64,000 nt of DNA. Origin: Selaginella tamariscina. Lineage: Eukaryota; Streptophyta; Lycopodiopsida; Selaginellales; Selaginellaceae. The notes beneath the pieces are model-generated. The model was not told where the DNA came from and ran no database searches. It saw only the letters and a list, made by a program, of their open reading frames with translations. A program made the translations under genes and the position numbers. Of this stretch, positions 46,661 through 58,837 are shown piece by piece; the first letter of the stretch is position 1, and each line of letters opens with the position of its first letter. The stretch spans positions 558,001-622,000 of the forward strand of contig PUQB01000035.1 in the NCBI GenBank assembly GCA_003024785.1, in the 5' to 3' direction.

Positions 46661-49600
46661 ATTTATATACAAATGTGAACAAAGTATTTACAGAAGTATA
46701 TACATAGTATTTATTTAAGTATATGTACATAAACAATGATTAAACCCATGAACCTTTAAGTAGTTTAGCCTGGAGCACCCCGTAGCCTTGAGCAATACTA
46801 TCCACGCATGAGTTAAAATCAACAGCTCGAAGTTGACCTCTGTAGTCGCAAGTTACAGGCATTCTCCCATTAATCTCTATTCATTTCAAAGCCTTCCTCA
46901 CTTGAAGTTCCTGGTCTTTCTTGAATGTTCCAAAATGTAGTTCCTCGTTGTCAATGAAGTTGTAGTAATCATCATCACGCTCAAGGACCATAAATGTCTT
47001 AATGCAAGCTCCATTCACATGATGCTCCACATAAGGACTTCCAACTTTAATTTTGCCACTTATGTCCTTTCTGTTCTTTTCTAGAGTTGTATTTCTGAGT
47101 ATATTGTAATCATCGTTCGAAAGTTGCATATATGGATTGAATACGGTAGGTTCCTCCAACTCTCGAATGTCCTCTCCAAAGTGGTCTGCATTGGACTCTC
47201 CAAATACTAAGATGCTTTCGTTCTTTCTTATGTAGTAGAAGTTCCTAAACACCTGATCTGAATATGACAGCCTTGGACTTATAGAAGACAAAAATATTGC
47301 CACGAATCTCCTGGTTTCGAATCTGCTAATCTTGCTAATCATGTACCTACCCATGCTTACAAGCGTGTCTTGGAATGCCCTCCAGACAGAGTTTGCCGGA
47401 TAGCTGAGCTGATCAAGAACTATGATGAAAAGGGAGAAATATACTGAGACATCATCAAAACCTTTAGCTTGAAGCATGGGGGATGATGGAGAGGAGCCTC
47501 AAGAAGTTTTGGTTGAGGAAGTGCTCCCGGCTGCTCATGAACAAGGCACGAGCCTCATGAGTAGTAGGCTTTGCACCACTTTGCATGAACTTGTCGATTC
47601 CTTCCGCCCAGTGGTATGCGTCAGCAATGAAGAAATCTGGCCAAATGAGATCAACACTGCTACAAAGGACTTCAGTTTTGTGCTTGTCAAGGATATACAT
47701 GTCGTGTGCCCCTTTATTAGTCACTATGTACTTGCAACCGTTTCTCTTGAGCAAGTAGTGCCCACTATTGCCCAGTGGTTTATCCCCTTCCTTTAACTTC
47801 GTGTCCGGGTATCTCCACTTCTCACCTTGAACCACGACTGAGAAAATCTTCTTTGAGAATGGGAACCCAGCGGCTGGGTTGCTGTTATTGCCAAAGAAGC
47901 GATTTCTGAACCACATACATGTGTGGTAAACTATAGCAGAGGGAATCCTGAAAAACTTGGCAACTCTCACAAATTGCCAAACAGAGTATGCAAACTGAAG
48001 CCACAATAAAACACTAGTACGCATTTTGGATTCACTTTGTTCCAAGGTAGCTTTTCAGGGAGGGTTGCCCACCGGACTGGCCTCGAACACTCTCGTGGGT
48101 TGGGGCAACTGGAAAGGTGTATTATATTGGGCAAGCTCCTCGTGACCTGGTCCGCTCGGGTTGGAATAGGCAATGGTGCGGACGAGAGGACAGCGATAGG
48201 ATGAGATCACTATGGAGGAGCCTTGCCGGCTTGAGCAAGTTGGACGAAACTGGCATGCGAAGTCAAGTCCTCGAATGAAAGTCTGTCATGTTGGTGACCC
48301 CTTATGACTTTGTTTTATCGGCAAAAGAGACTGCTCTGTGAGTCTCTTTCTTTGAGCCCCACGAGGAAGTACACATGCATTGTGTGTGTACGTGTGAGTT
48401 CTGTACATATATGAAGACGTAGGAACCAGCACCTTTACGGACATTATGTAGCTCATAACATATGCTATGCTTCAGTTGCATGTTTGCTGTACATAAATGG
48501 AATAAATCACGCATATCCTACATATTGACATCATTGTTTAAACTTTAATACTAGTAATATAGGCACTCAGAATTTAATAATTTTAAATTTTAAATTAAGT
48601 TTGTTTATTTTGATAAGATTAGATTTAATTTTGAGGAAATAACTTATAAAATTTAATATATGTATTCTTTGTTGTTTCTATTTATTTGTTTATTTTTATA
48701 CTGAAGACAGTCGTTAATCAAGAAAGGAACTTGACTTTCATATAAAACTTGTTTTTGTTATAAACATTAAATATTTCGTAAGTATCTAATTATGAATTTT
48801 AAATTTGTTTTCATAACTATTGAGTATACATGAACTTCAAAATAACTTGTAAAGTAAATAATAATAATAATATATACTTTAATAAATTTTAGCAAAGTAC
48901 AGCTAATAATGTATTTGACTCTACATTAAAATATAAAATAAATAAATATTATGTAAACATGTTTAGGACTTATAATTTAGCAGGATAAACGTATTCCTTC
49001 AGACAGAGGCACGCACACACACGCAGCGTTATGTGTGTATAATATTCATTTGCATTATATACATATGAAATTTTTTGTTGGATAAGGTGCTGGTATGCCA
49101 ACTATAAATATTGTTTGTTTAAGCTCATGTTTATCCTGATATTGCGGTTTTACGTCGTGTATTTACATTAGATTTCATTTATGATATTATATATTGGTTG
49201 TTTCACCTGTAATATATAATAATTACATTTTATTAGATACCACAAAAGCAATTACTTCCATCAAAATCGTTTGATTCCTTATCTTTGGTTTCTACAGCTA
49301 TCTAGCAATATATATGTGTCTGTGTGTGTGTGTGTTTTGAGAAAGATGCTTGTATAACTCTTTCATTCTTCAGATCCCCGGGGGATCTGATGTGTCAATT
49401 GCCGCCCAACAGACGCACACACACACACACCTTAGAGAGTTGTCTGTATATATCTCATTCTTTGACTTTCCAGCTCCTAAAGTTCAACAGTCGGTGCCTG
49501 TTGAATCTAATGATACATCCGATGCAAGGTTTTATGCGTATTTATGCATATAGTTTGTGTGTGTGAAGAATCAAGGTTCACTTGAGTCAACCAATAGTAT

Positions 49601-49770
49601 GAATTTTTTTAATATATACATAATTCATCTTAATCCACTTTTATTGAATTTTCAGCTCCCAAGGTTCAACAACAAGTCCCAGATACATCGTGTTAGTTCA
49701 TTGTTTCTGACTTCTTGTCAACTCAGAAGTTGTTAGTAGTAATCATGCATATACATAAAACAGGTGTAAG

Positions 49771-49819
<49 letters not shown>

Positions 49820-49950
49820 TTAAACTCGGAATTAATAATTACCGTTGATTGTTTCTGACTTCTTGTCAACTCAGAAGTTGTTAGTAGTAGTCATGCATAT
49901 ACATCAAACAGGTGTAAGTTAATATATATATAAATTAGTCTAGTCAAGAT
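46660..49950. repeat. Segmental block R2, copy 3
   Basis: It contains the third copy of the 424-residue gene and the tail with PKVQQ exon-like segments (49,473-49,530 and 49,657-49,690). The third exon seen in copy 1 is deleted. A TA microsatellite of about 45 bp lies at 49,775-49,817. Bases 48,520-49,300 show no gene. Confidence 0.8.
46744..48045 (-). pseudogene. 424-residue uncharacterised family, broken copy
   Basis: It is the same protein as at 15,546-16,820. A two-base deletion near 47,478 shifts the frame in the segment SIIPLMLQAKGF. A TGG-to-TGA change at about 46,880 stops the frame at ALKWIEING. An extra segment DTKLKEGDKPL near residue 80 is not in the 16-kb copy, where there may be a deletion. 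Confidence 0.75.
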
Positions 49951-49959
49951 TTCAGAGTC

Positions 49960-50300
49960 AATTGGTCTTTCCTGGAACTCTCGGGAACCGTATAGTCAAG
50001 ATTCCAGAGTCAATTGGGTACGTACATTCGACCGTGTTGTTTAAACTCCGAATTAATAATTACCGTCGGACACATTCGGATGGTTGACCAACTTACTTTC
50101 CTGGAACAGTATAGTCTAGATTCCAGAGTCAATTGGTACGTACATTCAACCGTGTTGATTAAACAACTTACTTTCCTGGAACTCTCGGCAACCGTATAGT
50201 CAAGATTCCAGAGTCAATTGGGTCTTTCTAGGGAACCAATTGACCAACTTACTTTCCTGGAACTCCCGGTGAAACCGTATAGTCAAGATTCCAGAGTCAA
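49960..50300. repeat. Cluster of CCGTATAGTCAAGATTCCAG repeats
   Basis: The unit (also seen once at 227 and altered near 8,720 and 18,585) recurs about five times with GAGTCAATTGG and AACTTACTTTCCTGGAAC in varying arrangement. It marks the junction of blocks R2 and R1. Confidence 0.85.
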
Positions 50301-50334
50301 TGAACAATGAATACACCACCAATGTGCTTACAGC

Positions 50335-50393
50335 AGGCATCGATCCCTTACCTATCGCATGCGAAGCAATCGCTCTACCGTCTGAGCTACACC
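50335..50393 (-). pseudogene. tRNA-Ala-like sequence, truncated 3' end
   Basis: The anticodon arm has CGC (loop TTCGCAT) and the D arm is intact. The T arm is shortened and the 3' acceptor strand is missing. It is equivalent to 261-299 but longer. Confidence 0.55.
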
Positions 50394-51093
50394 CTCATTT
50401 GTTAAAACATAAATAAATTTAAACCTTTTCATCCCGACATTTACACATAAAACATGTATTCTAAGGCATATAGCATAAACCAAAGTTATATTTCCCCGTA
50501 TCATTAGCATATTCGTGAATAGTTCACTCGACATCTTTATTCATTGTATAACACATAAGTATATGTAACATATAACGACGTATATCCATTACTGAGAAGA
50601 AGCATTAAAATATAGGAAATTATATGTCAACATTTTATGCATTTGTATTAAATATATACACATTATGTACATAAATTTGTGTGTCTATACGTTAAAAATT
50701 GTATACATCAAAAAACGGCCAGACACAGCACACACACACATATACGCACATATATATGTGTGTGTGTGTATAGAGAGATGTATATAAACCTACACATCTA
50801 TAAAAACAGACAATAATACACATAATAAGCATAATGTGCGAGAGGATATGCGAGTGCATCTAGATACAGGTAGATGTCATATATGTATGTAGTATTGTGT
50901 CTGTGTGTATGTACGTATAATATAGCATGTATATTCCAGTCATACGGTTATATTGTATGTAAACACCATGAGTTCATAATCAATGTAGAGCACTTTATAT
51001 AATATATATATATATATGAATTTAATATGTACACTTAATATATATATGTACTGTTTAAAATCTTAAACCAGAAAATAAGAAAAATAAGTATTA

Positions 51094-51164
51094 TGGAGGT
51101 GAAGGGCATCAATCCCCTTACCTGTCGCATGCAAAGCGATCGCTCTACCATCCGAGGTACACCC
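51094..51164 (-). pseudogene. tRNA-Ala(UGC)-like sequence
   Basis: All arms are recognisable and the anticodon is TGC. The D stem is mispaired (TACCTCGGATGG), the anticodon stem has one mismatch (GCGAC), and the acceptor has one base fewer. Confidence 0.55.
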
Positions 51165-52512
51165 CATTTGTTAAGAGTTTATGTATAAAATTTTCATGTT
51201 TTGTAATCATGCATAAAACACGTATATACAAACCAAACTTACTATATGAAACTTAATCAACTCAACGCACAGCCATCCCCATATTCAATATAGTTCTGCT
51301 AAACTTTGAAGAGACATCTTTATCCATTGTATAGCATAAACACATATGTATACATACATGTGCGTTTGTGTGTGTATCTGTTCCACTTCATTTTGGCATT
51401 CTATTTAATCTGGAAAATCTTTGCATTTCATATCCACCGTTATCCTCCAGAGTACTTAACACATAATCACCAAAAGCACCATTAGTTAAACATATTACTA
51501 ATACTAAAGATATACTGAAAATACTGAAAAGCAATATTTTAATATTTAAACTTTAATATTAATTTAATGTAAAGGAAATTCTTCAAAACTATAAATTTGT
51601 TATGCAATTTATAAGGATTTCAAACATTAAATAGTTTATATAAGTTTATATTTTTAGATGTGAAAATTCAACGTTTTTACATGAAAGTAGACTATTGAAT
51701 TCAAGTCCCAGGTATTTCATAAGTAAATTTAATGGAGTGTAGAATTACTAATAATAAAATGTTTACTAAAGGTTACATTTTAGCAATATTTATACAAGAA
51801 GTGTATATCAATAAAAATTTACCTTTCCTTCAGCTCTTTCTTTTCTTAAGTTTGACACTTCATGAGCAAACACACACACACACACACGTCGTTATATGTT
51901 ACATACATGGATAACATAACATAACACAAGTATGTAGTGTGTGTGTGAGTGTGTTATGTATTGCTATAAATGTACATGTTAAATACTATGTCATTTGCTT
52001 TTACATCTTATTATATATTTAATAATGATAATACTCATTTTCGGTTTCTATTTACTATGTGTCAGCAACTTAATATTATTATCTCTTTATCACGATAAGC
52101 TATTCTATGTATGAACCTTCCATATGACTTAACAAAGGAAGCCCCACTCTTAACATAATCAATGGTTTCAATAAACCTTGGATTAGGTTTAAACTGCATA
52201 AAAAAAATAGCAAATATTAATATATATTTTAATCATATTAATAATACATAAGATATACCAAAAGAATATATTTAAAAATCACTAAAAAGTTTAATGTTAA
52301 AGTAAAGTCTTAGAAAGTATCAGTTTAAAAAAACAGCAAATATTAATATATATTTTTAATCATATTAATAATACATAAGATATACCAAAAGAATATATTT
52401 AAAAATCACTAAAAAGTTTAATGTTAAAGTAAAGTCTTAGAAAGTATATATGTGTGCAACAACACAGCTACAAACTTAATTCATTATGATCTTATGTGTG
52501 AGTATATACACA

Positions 52513-52585
52513 TGGAGGCGAGGGGCATCGATCCCCTTACCTATCGCATGCAAAGCGATCGCTCTACCATCTGAGCTACACCCCC
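52513..52585 (-). tRNA. tRNA-Ala (anticodon UGC), best copy
   Basis: The 73 bases fold into a full cloverleaf: acceptor GGGGGTG/CGCCTCC with G3:U70 (the alanyl-tRNA synthetase identity pair), D arm GCTC-AGATGGTA-GAGC, anticodon arm ATCGC-TTTGCAT-GCGAT, variable AGGTA, T arm AGGGG-ATCGATG-CCCCT, discriminator A. The A-box-like TAGCTCAGATGG is good. T54 is replaced by A, which weakens the B box. It lies about 80 bp downstream of a phosphorylase stop codon. It may be a true gene or the least decayed of eight related sequences on this strand. Confidence 0.65.
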
Positions 52586-52667
52586 ATTTTTTAATTATTT
52601 ATATTATTCATATTAAAAAATAATAGTTATACAAATCAGACTTATTATTTCATAATTAATTATTTAA

Positions 52668-53612
52668 TTCAAGGCACAGGCAGGCTTGATTCCCCATATC
52701 TCATTAGCATATTCGTGAATAGTTCGATCACTGCTAAACTTTGGAGAGCCTGCTGCGTTCATTATCGACATCTTTATCCATCTCTGCATAACATAAACAC
52801 AAATGTGTGTATGCATGCGTGCGCATATAAACTATTGCATATATGTAGTTTATAGAAATACATAATAGTTTCTAGAAATAGTTATTGCATTATAGTTTAT
52901 ATATGCAATAGTTTATATAAACACACACACACAAATAAACTTTGCATATATAGAAATACATAACACCATGTCATACGCTTTTAATCTTTCTAAAACACGC
53001 ACACGCACACACACACATTAATATTGTTACCTCTTTGTCGCGGTAAGCTTGTTCGACTTTCTCTTGGCATTCTTTGCCAACCAAGAAATAATCTCCCCTT
53101 CCATATCCACTATTACCCTCCAGAGTATTTAACAAAGGTTTATAATCATAATCACCAAAAGCACCACTCTTAACGTAATCAATGGCTTCAATAAACCTTG
53201 CATCAGGTTTAAACTGCATAAAAAAACAATAAATATTATTATATATTATTTAAACATATTACTAATATATATGTTTAATAAATTAATTAATATTAAAATG
53301 AATTTTAACATTATACTATACCTTTCCTTCGGCTCTTTCTTTTCGTAAGTTTGACACTGTACCGATTAAAACAGCCCCATTCATAGAAAACTTCATATTA
53401 CTCGTTCCACTTGCTTCCATTCCTGCTGTACTATAATAATCATAATTATATGTATTAGTTAATTATGTATTATCACTTAAAAAAACACACTTAACATATT
53501 ACTAATTAATAAATCGAGTTTTTGTGTTTTCTTATCTTATTTGTTCAGAGAGCTCACTTCCTGGAATAAGAACCTCTGCAACACTCACATTATAATCAGG
53601 CACCATTATAAC
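52668..53612 (-). pseudogene. Alpha-glucan phosphorylase, last four exons, copy 3
   Basis: Exons lie at 53,536-53,612 (VIMVPDYNVSVAEV, in frame here, unlike copy 1), 53,322-53,430 (PLP signature [13 protein letters not shown]), 53,031-53,213 and 52,668-52,783. Six codons (FLAYIE) are deleted from the third exon, and four bases near the end turn KPMPVP into KPA with a different tail. As in copy 1, the segment between IGT and VSNL is missing and the first donor is AT instead of GT. No upstream exons exist. I read it as a truncated pseudogene. Confidence 0.85.
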
Positions 53613-53679
53613 CTGTAATTAGTGGGCCAGCACGCACACACACCGAGCTGAAACTGTGTGTGTGTGTTGTGTGTTGTGT

Positions 53680-53714
<35 letters not shown>

Positions 53715-54503
53715 TACGTTTATAGGTATGTATGTGTTATCTATGTAGCACAGATGAAGCTCAATTGCAATATATTTCACAACAAGTGCGTGCGTGCGTG
53801 TGTGAGTGGTGATCATAAACACGCTGTATGCAGATACATATTATGTATACGTGTGTGATCCATATACTCAACGACGTACATATTGTCGTCAATATGTCCA
53901 AATACATACGTGTACCAATGTGTGCATGTATACATATAAAATATATATATATACATATGTGTGTGTTTGTCTACATATATATACCTTCATTAAATCGCTA
54001 ATATCTGGGTCATTGTTTTTATTTAAATAGCTAATAATGACAAAAAAAAAAATAACAGTAATAATTTTATTTAATAATTAATTTCTATTTTGAATAGCTA
54101 ATAATGAAAAACAACTAAAATTTGTTCAAATAAACATCTTTAAACTATTATACAAAAATATGTTTAATTTATTTTAAAATTTAAAGACACTCGTTATGGG
54201 TATAATAATAACAATCTCGTTTTTTAATTTTAAAACTGAGTTAACTTAAGTGAATTCAAATAAATGATTAATATTGGTGAACCCACAAACAACATAAAGC
54301 CAACAACACTAGTTTATATATTTTTTCATGTGGTGGATGCCAATTACAAAAGCAAAATTAAAAATTTATTATGATTAATATATCTCTTAAAAATAATGAT
54401 TAAATAAATTTACCAGTAATTCAAATAATTGTTCAATAAAAGATGTATGTTGGTAGAAATGTCATTACAGCTTAATCATAATATTATTTAAAAGTCCCTT
54501 ATC

Positions 54504-55054
54504 ATGGTGAGTATAATGGGTAAACAACAGTGGCAACCAACTGAAGAACAATGTCAAGCCCCCCGAAGAAACACTAAAAATAGAGATCTGCACATCACCA
54601 GAAGTAGCAAAGAAATCCCCAACCCCTCCAACTATGGCAACTCGGCTAGGTATGTTATAACCAAGTGTGTTCTGCCCAACCAGGCTGATAATTCCAGTGA
54701 AAGGAGAAACAGATGACTTTGTGAAATTAAGTGTGTTCACAATAAGCTCGGTGTCGTTCTGATTGGAATCAACAAGGGAGCTCTGCAGTATTGTGCACCT
54801 GTAATCGCTGAACCATAGTAAATGGGAAACAAAGGTGTGCTAAGTAAACCCACAGAGTTAGATTGAAGCGGTGCACTTGCAGGAGAAAGGAGAGCATGGC
54901 AGAAGAATTTCAGTGTTTTTACACTGGGACGTGGAACACATGAGACATTGCAGGATTGAGCAGCACTATGTACGAAGATGTAAGAGACTAGGAGCAGGAA
55001 TGCAGAAAGCTTAATAAAGAAGAACCCATTGTTATTTCTTTGTTTACGAGTCAA
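54504..55054 (-). CDS. Dirigent-like secreted protein
   Basis: The ATG at 55,054 starts a 105-codon frame with a signal peptide (FFIKLSAFLLLVSYIFVHSA), then VKTLKFFCHALLSPASAPLQ, which fits the dirigent N-terminal strand. The frame ends at about 54,737. An overlapping frame continues from about 54,790 with QSSLVDSNQNDTELIV, SSVSPFTGIISLVGQ, SRVAIVGGVGDFFATSG and perhaps LDIVLQLVATVVYP. Together they make one dirigent domain with a frame change near 54,790-54,850. No obvious intron explains it. Dirigent proteins guide stereoselective lignan or lignin-type coupling outside the cell. The product is supported by the VGG-G-DF signature and secretion signal only. Confidence 0.6.
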
Positions 55055-55059
55055 GGAGT

Positions 55060-55680
55060 ATTTATAACTTATAAGAGTGTAGCTGCAACTTGCAGATTAA
55101 GGTGTCTTAAATGTCAATAATTTAATCCATATGCTTACGCATATTGTTCAAGCATTTATTCCAAACGTCATTGTATATCATAAAAAATTATCAAAAAAAA
55201 CATAATCCTTATAATCATATAGTAAAAATCTAGCTTAATGCTGTAAGCTTGTAATGCAGAGGACTCTTAAGATATGTATGTGTTATTTTATTAAAAATAA
55301 ATAATAATTTAAAAGATAAGAGTTATCTTTTTTGTTATATATAACTTAAGAGAAATAACAAATAAAATACAACTTTTTTAATACAATATAATGGTATGCA
55401 TCTATGTAATTATGTTTTTTATTTTATTATGCTATGTTGAGGCCTCTCCCATTTCTCATATTTTGTTAATAATTCTAAAGAACACTAAATTAATATTAAA
55501 AATATACTTAATATATAATCTATATACTAATTTATTTTAAATTTCTGTACCTGGTTGTATTAATTGTATTAAAGAAGATCTTAAACATAAAACCCCAACT
55601 AATACTGCCATCAGAAAATAATTAACCTATCACCACCTTAGTGTAGCACGTAAAAATCCCGTATATTGTATTTTTGCAAG
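55060..55680. other. Intergenic AT-rich sequence
   Basis: No coding frame, tRNA or repeat family could be supported here. Confidence 0.6.
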
Positions 55681-56100
55681 CAAAATATTTTATAATGTTA
55701 ACTTGATGTGATGGAAAGTCTTCAAAATTAGAATCTTGTTATGTAATTTCAAATATTAAATATTTTATGTTAGATTATATTTTCTTTTGTGAAAATTCAT
55801 CCTTACGTGCTATTTATATGTTTAACTAATGTATAATAATATTTCCCGTTTGCTGTTTCTATTGTTAAAATGCTATATTTAGCAAACATTTAATTGTTAA
55901 TAGTTTAAAATTTATTTTAAAATATGTCAGTTTATTATTTATTATTTTACTCTCTTATAAAATCCTATTAAACATTGAATTTTCACAAAATATAATCTAA
56001 TAGAATAGAATCAAGATTTGCATAACAAAAATTTTAATCCTATACATTAAGTTAACATTAAACTTAAATATTAAAAATATTTCTTTTTAATATATCATTA
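55680..56100. repeat. Imperfect inverted repeat of about 120 bp arms
   Basis: The left arm (about 55,690-55,805: GATTATATTTTCTTTTGTG, AAAATTCAT) is matched in inverse orientation by 55,970-56,090 (AATTTTCACAAAATATAATC). About 165 AT-rich bases lie between. Part of the arm also resembles 1,545-1,650. It may be a MITE or an inverted duplication. Confidence 0.5.
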
Positions 56101-56189
56101 ACACACACACGTGTCGTACTTAACACTTGATATAATTCTTTATCAGATTCAAGGTTATTGAAGGCATTGATTTCGTGGTTGATTATAAA

Positions 56190-58837
56190 CATTCCTCCAA
56201 GGGTCACTCATGATAGGCTTCAGCGCTTCCTCCAAGGGTCACTCATGATAGGCTTCAACCTTTCCTCCAAGGGTCATATAGTCATTCCATATATTTCACA
56301 ATCTTTACCCAGGTGGTCTCTGCCAAGGGTCATATAACCATCCCACATATCTCACAATCTTTACCCAGGTGGTCTCTGCCAAGGGTCATATAGCCATCCT
56401 ACATATCCCACAATCTTTACCCAGGTGGTCAACCCAAAGACCCACATATCCCACAATCATTCCACATATTCCACAATCTTTACTCAGGTGGTCAACCCAA
56501 AGACTCACATATCCCACAATCTCTCTTACATATCCCACAATCTTTACCCAGGTCGTCAACACAGAGACCCACATTGTCATAGTTTTTACTATGACTCGAC
56601 CCTTCACTTTGGGGTTTGATTGTTGTTACCTACTGGATTATGTGAGGAACCTTAGAGTAGAAGAAACAGGCCCGCATAGTGCACTTGGGTATCTAGTGAT
56701 GGTTCGATCGGGTGTCATTAGGTATTTGCAAGAAACTCTAGGCGAAGCTAGCACTTCCATTTAAGAACCCTCCTCGTTTTGACGTTCCAGGTTAGGTTCT
56801 TGCAAAATATAGCTTGTCAAAAAGGGTTAGGGACACCCCTAGGGTTGACCTAACCCCACGTCCTAAACCCCCCCCCCCCCCCCCCCGCCGCCATGGGTTA
56901 GGTTTAGGATTAGGTTAGGACAACCATTTTCTCTAAGGGCTGGCATTTCCGTGCCAGCCCACTTACTCACTTAGGTAAATAGGGGGGGGGTGTCCGTCAC
57001 ATAAATAAGGTAGAGTATATGTAGTGAGGCTTACTGGGTTCAAAGAGACCTTGTTAACCTCCTATCGATGCAAGCTAAGCTTGTGTCGTTAAGGTGCAAC
57101 CCTCCGTTGTGCCGCCTTAACTTCCACACGACAGGGGTACAACCCACCCTAGGATTAGACTATCCTTATCGTTGGTAGGATCACGCCTTTGAGATAGGGG
57201 CACGTCACTTCCAAGGAGTTAGTCAGATTCCTTGGTCCGAAAACCTGCTCGTAAGCTCAAAGGCATTGCCCGAGTTCACGTTCCGTAAAACTAGTGGTTG
57301 AGGCCTTGCCTCAACCATACCAAGCTAGGAACGACACCTAAGGCTCGGCTAGTCCGTGCATCCTGATTACAAGGTGAGTCTCATTCGTGGACTTAGTCAG
57401 TTAGGGGTTTGAGTTCCTAGGGCTTGAGTTCCTAATACGGGTTATTTTACCAGATTCCGTGGGGTTTCCAAAGAGGGATTCCAGGGTTGGCACCTGGCAA
57501 GCCGCCTTTGTGGCACCAGGTAAAAACTCTGACACACATATCCCATAATCTTTACCTAAGTGGTCACTGCCAAGGGTCATACAGCCATTCCACATATCCC
57601 ACAATTTTTACCCAGGTGGTCAACCTAGAGATACATGATAGACTTTAGTGCAAGATCTACTTGGGTAAACCCAGAGACTACACAAGGGTTGCATGTTAGG
57701 CTTTAGCGCAGGATCTACCTAAGTAAACCTAGAGACTACACAATAGCGCTTCCTCCAAGGGTCATACAGTCATTCCACATATCCCACAATCTTTACCCAG
57801 GTGGTCAACCTAGAGACCCACATATCCACAATCTTTACTCAGGTGGTCAATGTCAAGGGTCATACAGCCATCCCACATATCCCACAATCTTTACCCAGGT
57901 GGTCAACCCAAAGACCCACATATCCCATAGTCATCCCACATAACCCACAATCTTTACCTAAGTGGTCAACCCATAGACCCACATATCCTACAATTTTTAC
58001 CCAGGTGGTCACTACTTTGGGATCCCATAATCTTTACCCAAGTGGTCAACTCAGAGACCCACATATCCCACAATCTTTACCCATGTGGTCAACCCAGAGA
58101 CCCACATATTCCACAATCTTTACCCAGGTGGTCACTGCCAAGGATCATACAACCATCCCACATATCCCACAATCTTTACCCAAGTGGTCAACCCATAAAC
58201 CCACATATCCACCGTCATCCCACATGGTCAACCCAAAGACCACATATCCCACAATCTTTACCCAAGTGGTCAACCCATTAACCCACATATCCCACCGTCA
58301 TCCCACATGGTCAACCCAAAGACCCACATATCCCACAATCTTTACCTAAGTGGTCACTATTAAGGTCATATAGCCATCCCACATATCCCACAATCTTTAC
58401 CCAGGTGGTCCGAGAGATACATGATAGGCTTTAGCGCAGGATCTACCTGGGTAAACCCAGAGACTACACAAGGGTTGCTACTATGCCTTCTTCCAAGGGT
58501 CATATAGCCATCCCACATATCCCACAATCTGTACACAAGGCTTTAGCATAGGATCTAGTTAGGCAAGGACACTCATGAGGCAAGTCCCACAATCTGTACA
58601 CAAGGCTTTAGCATAGGATCTAGTTAGATAAGGACACTCATGAGAACAAGTGCGCTAACCTTAGTGGTTTGAGCTTTACTAAATGAAAATCAAATTCAAG
58701 ACCACTCTAATACCAAATGTTAAAACCTTTCCCTCTCCCCCCTTAAGCCAATAAGGTATAGGGCTAATTGGTGTTTATAAGAAGGCCCGTGGTTATGATG
58801 ACTCAATTATGCTTGGGTCTTTCCCACATATCCCACA
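56190..58837 (-). mobile_element. TRIM-like element, copy 2, expanded array, one LTR
   Basis: The LTR at 58,718-58,837 (TGTGGGATATGTGGG ... TTAACA, minus strand) and the PBS-like TGGTATTAGAGTGG at 58,702-58,715 match copy 1. The interior is a much longer tandem array of ATATCCCACAATCTTTACCC and GGTGGTCAACCCA.AGACC units, about 45 bp each. The far LTR is missing. The array joins an inverted phosphorylase exon fragment at about 56,190. A solo LTR interrupts it. Confidence 0.6.
56575..57534. mobile_element. Solo LTR with CACAT target duplication
   Basis: The 960-bp insert begins TGTCATAG and ends TCTGACA, so its ends are the inverted pair TGTCA/TGACA typical of LTRs. The 5-bp CACAT occurs directly before (56,570-56,574) and directly after (57,535-57,539). 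Base composition is much more balanced than the surroundings and includes a run of about 18 C at 56,869-56,886. No coding domain is seen, so an intact element probably recombined to one LTR. Confidence 0.85.

Larger units (their letters stand above)
50285..54770. repeat. Segmental block R1, copy 3
   Basis: It is nearly collinear with copy 1 (225-4,925). Decayed phosphorylase relics lie at 50,490-50,545, 51,270-51,335, 51,380-51,475, 51,825-51,870 and 52,085-52,195. The better 3' end is at 52,668-53,612. The rest (50,560-51,050, 53,720-54,480) is AT-rich microsatellite DNA without genes. Unlike copy 1, it continues into a complete dirigent 5' end. Confidence 0.85.
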
